DNA from: Larimichthys crocea
Lineage: Eukaryota > Chordata > Actinopteri > Sciaenidae
NCBI RefSeq assembly: GCF_000972845.2
Contig: NC_040032.1
Coordinates: 15,093,358-15,157,357 of the forward strand
Direction: 5' to 3'
DNA length: 64,000 nt
Shown here: positions 56,901-64,000 of the stretch, piece after piece
Layout: each line of letters starts with the position of its first letter
Position numbering within the stretch: position 1 is the first letter of the stretch
Notes under the pieces: generated by a model
What the model saw: the letters and a program-made list of their open reading frames with translations, nothing else
Database searches by the model: none
Told to the model about the DNA's origin: nothing
Translations under genes and position numbers: made by a program

Positions 56901-59900
56901 TGATAATCTGACAACAACAACACGTTCAACACGTTCCTTCGACCCGCTCGAGTCTGTTGGCTCGATTACAAAAAGCTGCTGGTGAACGCCCGAGTGTGAT
57001 AAATTTGATCCTTTAATCACGACACCAACAACTTCACAGCTGTTATCTATAATTAGCGGGATATTTATCACCAAATAACATCAGGGGTTATTTTTCTAAA
57101 TCTGTCTTTACTCACATTATCCTGCTCTGTTGGGAAAGCGCCGACGCCCACCCGGGTGGTGTAAGCTTTGACGACGCCGTACACTCGGCCGACGTATGAC
57201 GGAGGCACGCCGAGGCCGGTGCACACTCCTCCCACGGTGCAGTTGGAAGACGTCACGAAAGGATACGTCCCTGAACAGAGGAGTATCTGTTAACCCGAGG
57301 AGGCTACACATCCGTCAGTCTTCATAATTAATTCCTACAAACTCTGCGTCACTCACCGAAGTCGATATCCAGGAGAGCAGCGTTGGCTCCCTCCACCAGG
57401 ATTTTCTTACTGGGTCCATTAAGAGCTTCGTGCATGAAGTACACGCCGTCGGTCACCAGAGGACGCAGTCTCTCTGCGTCTTTCTGAAAAACACCAACAA
57501 AATCTGCTGTTTGAAATCCACAATTACAATAATGAAAACTCTGAACACTGTTCAGCAAGAAACACAAATCACAACTCAGTTGTACAGTCATTCATTTAAA
57601 CTGCAAGGCAGAGGCAACAGCAGCGTTCTCTGAGCTTTTTAAGTCTTTATTTCTCGATTGTAACAGCTGAAGACAGACAAAGGGACATGAGGTTGGATTC
57701 AAACTCCGGCCGCTGCAGTAAGGACTCAGCCTTGTTACATGGGGTGGACGGGCAGCTGTCTAATTAGATGATCTGTGGTTCGATCCGCCTGTCTGCATAT
57801 CTCTGCAGGATACTGCTATCATTGCTGTGTGAATGAGTTAGCTCCCAAACATGGCGAGGTAACAACCAACAAGATACGGCTGTGGTTCATGGAGGTAGAG
57901 CACGTCGTCCCCTAATTAGATAATCGGCGGTTTGATCCATAGCTCCTCCGGTCTGCAAGTCGAAGTGTCCTCGGGCAAGATACCAAAGACTGCGGCATCA
58001 GTGTGTGAATGGTTAGCTGCTGAAACCGATGAGCAGCTGGCACCTTGCATGTCGGGACAGTCCAGGACAGATATAAAGTCTTTCAATGATCCGTGTCTAA
58101 GGATTTCAAGGATCCATGGGAACACACTAGTATCATGTGAAACTAGTAAATAATCTTGTTTACTGTAATGTCATTTTATCTTCAGCTGCACTATACATTT
58201 TTAACAAACATGAGCCCAAATGTAGATTAAATAATTGTTTGAACAAAGTTCAGGCTTTTCAAACAGAAGCCACATTAAATAGTTTAAGTGTGAACTTGTG
58301 TGAGCCATGCCAGATTGACAGCAAGCCAGCATGCACATTTCCAGGACCCAGAGACGGAGGCAGCCAACATTCGTTTTGTTATTTACACCTGTGCTTTTCC
58401 TACTGTGACAGGTCAACGTGTCTTCTGGTGTCACGGCATCGCTGCCAAGCCAATAAGCTGTCCTCACCTTGAGCTGCTCCAGCTCTCCGTCAATGTCGAC
58501 GTTGAGGTTTGGATACATCGTCTGGAAATGTTCTGCCAACATACGAAATCTGCAAAGAGGAGGAGGAGGAGGAGGACAGAGTTTGTTTATGAGTCTGTGT
58601 GCCTTCATCTGAACACAAACATCCCTGCTCAACTTCATCTGTCAACATGATATACATGAAAGCAGTTTAACATGTGTGCCACAGACAGGTGTCACCACCT
58701 GGTGGCAGGAAAAGATATAGACACTGCAATAACTGTTTCAGTTTCAAATGTTACATAAGCTGTTAAAACATGACATAGATTAGCCAACATGTGTGTGGCT
58801 TACTTAAAGAGATGCAGGAGAAGTAGTGGAGCAGTTTGTGTATTTGGTGTAGTCTGAAGCTAAAACAATATTAGCTTAATCTCTTGGCTTGATTGTTGAG
58901 TGTCCATGACATCAAAAACATTCCCACGATCCCGTAGGCCTCTGGGATTTTAGTGAAACGAAACAAGTAAACTAAGCGGAAGTGGGACGGCATCTTTTTC
59001 CGAGCTCAGACTCTTAGTCTCAGACTTTGAAAACCAACAAGGTGCTGAGAAGCTGCTTGTACCGGTACTTCCCTAACTGATGTGTCACCTTCCTTTAGCA
59101 AGTCCTTCAACTAATGCACATTTCCAAAACGTCCTTCTAGGCTTCTTCTTGTCCTTCCACATTATAGACAGAAGTCTACACGCACTTACATCAGTGAATA
59201 ACCTGCAGTGTCAGGAAACTGCTCATGGCATACGACATGTGACAGTCAAGAAATGGGTGCTTCTTCTGGTAGCGACACACCTGCTCCATGAATAAACCCC
59301 AAACTATAAAAGAGCAACAGAACAAGATGTAGCAGCCGGTTAATATTATTAGTCCAGTTTTTCTTCTTAGCTTTGTCCATCAACGTCCTTTTTGGTCTCT
59401 TTACCTCTGTCATTAGGTCCACAGAGGCTGCTGAGTCCGGTCACATTGCCTGCTTGCACAGCTCTTGTTCTGGCTCCATTCTCCGTCAGCATTTCCCCAC
59501 ACCCCGGACCTGAATACCTCATCTTCCCTGTGGTATGAACACTAACACTCCCCTCGGTGCTCTGAGCTCACGGTCCGGACAGCCCAGCTAACAAACTAAG
59601 CAGCTACAGTTGGCAGCGGTTTGATTTACAGAGTTTCCTGATGGACAGTAAACTAAAGAGAGTCGAGGTGGAGCAGCCAGAGGACATCAGAGGGAAAAAG
59701 CATTACGTACTTCTCACAGGTGACCGGTAGATCAAAATCTGATCAAAGTTAATAATAATAATCAAATTAATGATTTAAAATCTGTTATTTTCTGGTAGAA
59801 ACACTAACCAATGGAGCTTCAAGTATCCAACTGAAAGAATCCCACCCCCTCTCTTCAGGCCTCCCTCCAGAGCCGAATGAAAAGACCTGATTGTTCTTTC

Positions 59901-62900
59901 ATCCAAACATGAATGTGAGGTCAGCAGTCTCTCACACGTCCTCTCATTTTAGATCACGGATGATGTGATATGAAGAGAAACTGAAAAAATTAAAGAAATT
60001 AGGTGGGAAAAAAGACTCACTTGTCCTTAAAAACGTTGAAATCTGCAATGAGGTCACAGACTCGCAGACCGTTACGAGCAGCTTTGGAGGAGTAGGCAGG
60101 TCCGATGCCCTTCTTTGTGGTTCCCAAACTGGAGAGCAAATAAAACAACATCAGTAACATTGATACAATATTTGAAAACACAAAGCAAATATCAAAGATT
60201 TGATTTACTTTTTCCCTTCTTGTTGCTGCCGCTGCTGCTCTTGGATGCCGTCAACGGCTTGATGGAAGTTGAACACTAGAGGCAGTCAGAAGACGGGACG
60301 GTCAATAAGAGGATAAGCTCATAAGCTTAAAAAACAAACTTGGTGAGAATGAGGAAACGCTGTTTACTCACCGATGTGCGCGCGATCAGAAATCTTTAAT
60401 CTCTCCTGCCATCCCTGTAATCCTGCGTCCGATACAACAAATCCCACATTACATGTTTGCACCGCAGTGAATATCTTCTCGATACATCTCAGCTATCCTA
60501 CGCATGTCATTACAGGTTTCGTTTTAACTTTAATACTTTCATTTCAAGAAAGAAATGACAGTATTAGTGACAGAAATTGCTGCAACCCATGAAATGCACA
60601 AGGACAACTGTGGCTGTTTTTCCTCCTGTAAAATGTCCATCAGGTGCAAGATGGTAAATTCAAAATGAATCTAGCTGTAGCCTTCTAAAGAGATCCTACG
60701 TCTTTGCAAAGTCATAAAAACTGTCTTTAGATGTGAGAGGGTGTCAGACTTGAGTACTTTATATGTGACACGGTTTCATAAAACCTTTATTGCCATCACT
60801 GCATTAGAAAAACTTACCTTTGCCTTTCTGCAGGTTCTTTTCAGCCTCGCCAAACAGACCGGGCAGGTGTACCACCACCCCGTTGCCTGTAACATAAAAA
60901 GGAGACATTTTTCTTATGAGTAACACATTACTAATGTTTCCATTGTGGTTTACTCATATAAACACTGGCTATCCTGTTGTGTTTCCTCTTTCATCATTTC
61001 TTGTTTTCAAAAGAGTAAACGCAAATTCAAGAAACCATGGTGTAGTAAGTTTGTTTAGTTTAACCTTGTGCTCGGCATGATGTTTGAAATGTTCAGTTTT
61101 AGAGTTTTAAAGAGGTGTTCATTCAACTTCAGGGTCATTTACCCTCAAATGTTAGAAACAAACGGAGCATAAAGATGAATAAACACGACTATAGATCAGC
61201 TTTACTCCAAACAACAATATTCCAAGTTTTAGTTTTTAGCTCGGTGTACCTAATAAACTGGAAACTAGCCTAGATGTGACTGTTAGACAGTAAGAAAAGG
61301 TAAAATGAAAAGGTTAAAAAACACTAAATATGGGAAGTATTATAAAGAGAAGTGAAAATCAGCTAGACATTCAGAACATGCTCAAATCGTGCGTGACAGC
61401 ACACACAGCTAAGTCTGTCCATGGAAAAAAATTTAGATACATTAGTCACTACAAGACTTGAACTAGTAAGGCAGTTTCGTGTTCATATGTGCTGTATTTA
61501 TTCAGTTTGGGGAACTCTATGAACGTTAGTTGGCTTATTTTAAATGCAAATTGCCCCAAATATACAAAAACATTTTGATTATGTTTAATTTAAGTTAGTA
61601 GTTGTTGTATAATCACAATATTAGACGAGAGGGTGTGCTTTAACGTCTTTATTGGCACTTACAGTCGTGCCAATAAAGACGTTAAAGCACACGCACTAAG
61701 CTTCACGTGTACGCTGCTGTATTTTAACCTCTGTCATAATGGTGGTAGCTGATTGATAAAAAGTTCGAGAAACACCGTACTTATATATCTGAACACGGTG
61801 TTTCTCAAACTTTTTACACTGCGTACCACCTCAGAAAACATTTGTCTCTCCAAGGTGGGCAGTTCACACACGAGGCTGGTTGTATTCTGTGATTTGATGT
61901 GTTTGCATGATTTATTCCTCCAAGTACCGCTACAGGAAAGTCGAGTACTCCGAACAATAACAAAAAACAGGGTCACTTCCTCGGCTATATTATATAACCG
62001 ACACGGCTGTCTGCTGCTGCGTTTTTCACACCTATAACCGCCATAAACTCGTCGTTTTATGATCTTCGTCTTCCCGCCCAAAGTTTCTGTGTCTCACCAA
62101 TGAAGGAGACGGCCTTCTTGTTGAGCACTCCGCTGGGCAGCAGGTGGAAGTCGTACTCCACCGAGTCCACCACCACGGTGTGACCTGCGTTGTTGCCTCC
62201 CTGCAATGAAAAACAGAAATATTCAACTCTCCAGTGGGGTTAATGTGACCAAAAACCAGGGTTCCCACACCTTTTTCATGAACAAATTCAAGCACTTTTC
62301 AAGCACCTTCAAGCACCAGTTTTTCCATTTTTCCAGCACCTTTAAATAGGTAGCCTACTAGTTGTGTTTGCCATGATGGTCATGGGAAGCGCAGCGGTGC
62401 CACTGTATGGCATAATAATATGGGTCTAATTAGCATTATTTCATATAGTGGTAGATTGACTGTTTTGATTTTTAACTAATTGTGAATTGGCTTGTCTTCT
62501 CAGCTTGTGAGCGGTGTATTGTGTAACTACCATAGCGCAATAACAGTGACAAATAGACATCGCACAAATTTCAAGCATTTTCACAACCTTGAAAACTCTG
62601 AATTGAAATTCAAGCATTTTCAAGGAATTCAAGCACCAGTGGGAACCCTGAAAAACACACTGAGGGCTGAGGGAAAGTTAACAAAAACACTCACTCAGCA
62701 TGTGTTTCAATGAGAACAGGGTCAAACTTTTCCCTTGTTTGGTTACAAGCAAAAAATAATTAACATTTGTGCTAATTTAACTGGATGTGAGGAGGAACAG
62801 CTGGCGAACAGCTGGGTAGGTCAGTGTCTGGGTTACATAACACGGTTATCAGTACGTGGAGGTCATGTGCTGCATTGAGGACATATTTTTCTATATTATT

Positions 62901-63359
62901 AGATAAATAAATACAAAATATATATAAATAAACACGTTAGCTTTATCATTAGCATCAACTTAGCACTTCAACATCCGGGAGGTCAGACAAGGTTGTTGAC
63001 GTCAGTTCGTGAATATTTAACGGTCCGTTAACCGTTAACGACGCTTGATTTAATCACATTTACATAAAGTGCGTGTATTAAAATGTTAATTATGATGTTA
63101 AATCGACGTTTACCTGACACCTGCATACGATATCCGCATCCATAGCGAGCAAGTCAACAACTTTCCCCTTGCCCTCGTCGCCCCACTGGGCTCCGAGCAC
63201 AACGGTCACTTTGTTCTTCGGCTCCTTCGGGACACGGAGAAGATTCTCCCGCGACGGGCTCTCCCGTGGCCGCTTGACGACCGGCTCCCCGTTCAGGGTG
63301 GCGGTAGAGGAGGAGGTGTCTCGCCCGTTAACGTTAGCCATGTTGCCGTCTGATGCCAT
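53965..63359 (-). CDS. adss2: Adenylosuccinate synthetase (isozyme 2-like)
   Basis: Cytosolic enzyme joining IMP and aspartate with GTP hydrolysis to give adenylosuccinate, the first committed step to AMP. Exons: 63114-63359, 62098-62200, 60818-60886, 60372-60422, 60209-60275, 60021-60128, 58468-58549, 57357-57483, 57116-57270, 55833-55957, 55622-55719, 54133-54282, 53965-54017. All are GT-AG and in phase, giving 477 aa (human ADSS2 456). [14 protein letters not shown] (56-69) is the phosphate loop with catalytic Asp61, and NNAGHT holds catalytic His89, 28 residues on as in E. coli. [42 protein letters not shown] and the end [16 protein letters not shown] are family signatures. The ~45-residue N-terminal region is variable. 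TEIKVGVAY and EYKTLPGW favour isozyme 2 over 1, but the paralogue call is not certain. The start is the ATG in AGCATGG. Confidence 0.95.
57735..58085 (+). repeat. tRNA-like SINE
   Basis: It contains 'CATGGAGGTAGAGCACGTCG' (A-box-like) and 'CGGCGGTTTGATCC' (B-box-like), then 'GTGTCCTCGGGCAAGATACC' and 'CAGCTGGCACCTTGCATGTC'. A second, older half copy precedes it (57735-57790). It lies in the adenylosuccinate synthetase intron between 57483 and 58468. Confidence 0.65.
58550..60020. other. Large adenylosuccinate synthetase intron
   Basis: It lies between the exon 60021-60128 and the exon 58468-58549. It has a short GGA run next to the 3' splice site of the intron (58557-58576) and no recognised element elsewhere. 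Confidence 0.6.
61633..61692. repeat. Perfect 26-bp hairpin with 8-nt loop
   Basis: Arms at 61633-61658 and 61667-61692 are exact reverse complements around an 8-nt loop. It lies in the intron between exons 62098-62200 and 60818-60886. The lack of any mismatch means it is young or maintained. Confidence 0.95.
61758..61815. repeat. Second inverted repeat, 20 of 21 pairs
   Basis: Arms 61758-61778 and 61795-61815 pair with one mismatch around a 16-nt loop. The right arm continues as 'TTTCTCAAACTTTTTACACT' and 'GCGTACCACCTC', the start of a common fish hAT-like MITE, so this is probably the end of a transposon copied in inverted form. Confidence 0.75.
62257..62650. mobile_element. MITE with CAGGGTTCCCAC ends
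   Basis: A 394-bp element in the first intron. The termini are the perfect inverted repeat CAGGGTTCCCAC / GTGGGAACCCTG, with TTCAAGCA motifs repeated inward from each end. AAAAAC flanks it on both sides (62251-62256 and 62651-62656). It has no coding capacity and is probably of hAT type. Confidence 0.75.
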
Positions 63360-63394
63360 GCTGCTGTGTCTACCGGAAAATCCTTTTACCGCGT

Positions 63395-63465
63395 TCTCTG
63401 GCGGAAGTGACGGTTGGCCGTTGCTCCGCTTCACCAACGGTCGTCCGCCACAAGATGGCGGCGTT
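63395..63465 (-). promoter_or_regulatory. TATA-less promoter of adenylosuccinate synthetase
   Basis: Upstream of the start codon lie an ETS/CRE-like GCGGAAGTGACGG (63401-63413) and a YY1-type AAGATGGCGGC (63452-63462). The sequence is CpG-rich without a TATA box, typical of a housekeeping gene. A second GCCGCCATATT block lies near 63690. Confidence 0.55.
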
Positions 63466-64000
63466 TCTTCTTAACACTTACACACCAACGGTTCTCTTAG
63501 GTTAACAAAATACATACATTTAGGCACAATTATCAATTTGTTCCGCGTATAAATCGTCCTGACGTACCATTATTATATTATTTATTCATTGCAATTCGTT
63601 ATAATTGTTTTAATGTCTTAAAAATGAGCCCTTTATATCTACAGTGAAAGAGGGTCCTCTTCATAGACATATATACATAGACGCCGCATTGCCGCCATAT
63701 TGGATGTGGCAGATCTGCCCGTAAACTAATACAAGGAAATGGACTGAACTTCATAAAGCGCCTTTCTACAAAGTTCTTTAAGTTAATGCCTCTTATACAC
63801 CCATTCACACACACACTAATATATCTGGGAAACAAACAGGCACCAAAAACAACGTATGTAACTTTTAAAGTGATGATTATAAATGTTTACTCCTTATGTA
63901 AGCACCAAACCAACGTATGTATTTTTCTAATGCTGAGTGTTTACAGCTACTACTGTGTGTAACACTGTTACTGTGATGATAAATATTGAAATATTTTTAT
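63466..64000. other. Upstream flank
   Basis: Beyond the adenylosuccinate synthetase promoter I see no exon, repeat family or further gene, apart from the YY1-like block near 63690. Confidence 0.5.

Noticed and set aside
63360..63437. Longer N-terminus for adenylosuccinate synthetase ahead of MASDG
   Set aside because: It would have to start at a TTG codon; the ATG at 63357-63359 has a good context (AGCATGG).

Overview
The window is vertebrate nuclear DNA, almost certainly from a ray-finned (teleost) fish. The genes are split into many short exons with GT-AG introns, long (CA)n/(GT)n microsatellites are common, and the spaces between exons hold decayed teleost-type transposons (hAT- and Tc1/mariner-like elements, L2- and RTE-like LINE ends, tRNA-like SINEs, solo LTRs). 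The proteins are clear orthologues of vertebrate proteins. I see no prokaryotic, viral or organellar gene, no CRISPR array and no operon. The species cannot be named from the sequence.

Four protein-coding genes were reconstructed exon by exon, and all lie on the minus strand. In transcription order (high to low coordinates) they are: adenylosuccinate synthetase (53965-63359, 13 coding exons, 477 aa); the two-pore-domain potassium channel kcnk4/TRAAK (32714-42275, 6 coding exons, 467 aa, with one or two upstream non-coding exons); the orphan nuclear receptor esrra/ERR-alpha (14666-19948, 6 coding exons, 433 aa, first non-coding exon(s) probably near 24.5 or 27.7 kb); and peroxiredoxin-5 (22-3801, 6 exons, 190 aa). 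Every exon join was checked for splice dinucleotides and codon phase. The order and orientation KCNK4 > ESRRA > PRDX5 is the one known from human 11q13, which supports orthology. The adenylosuccinate synthetase neighbour is not part of that human block. ESRRA, PRDX5 and adenylosuccinate synthetase all relate to mitochondrial, oxidative or purine metabolism, but nothing here shows that they act as one system.

The left 9.8 kb is odd. About 4 kb carrying all of prdx5 is present twice (1-4192 and 5707-9771), separated by a 10-N gap and about 1.1 kb of other sequence. The first copy is intact. The second has 1-2 nt net losses in four of its six exons and many single-base deletions in introns. A third fragment (about 4205-4576) stops at the N gap and resembles the second copy more than the first. 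The simplest reading is an assembly artefact (two haplotypes placed side by side, one poorly polished) rather than a true tandem duplication, but that is inference.

The rest is introns and intergenic DNA. Notable items are a family of solo LTRs with exact 5-bp target duplications, a 485-bp fold-back element in the region upstream of esrra, a perfect 26-bp hairpin in an adenylosuccinate synthetase intron, an inverted pair of ERR-type half-sites upstream of esrra, and a 72-codon in-frame extension ahead of the kcnk4 start. I did not find a previously undescribed multi-gene system.
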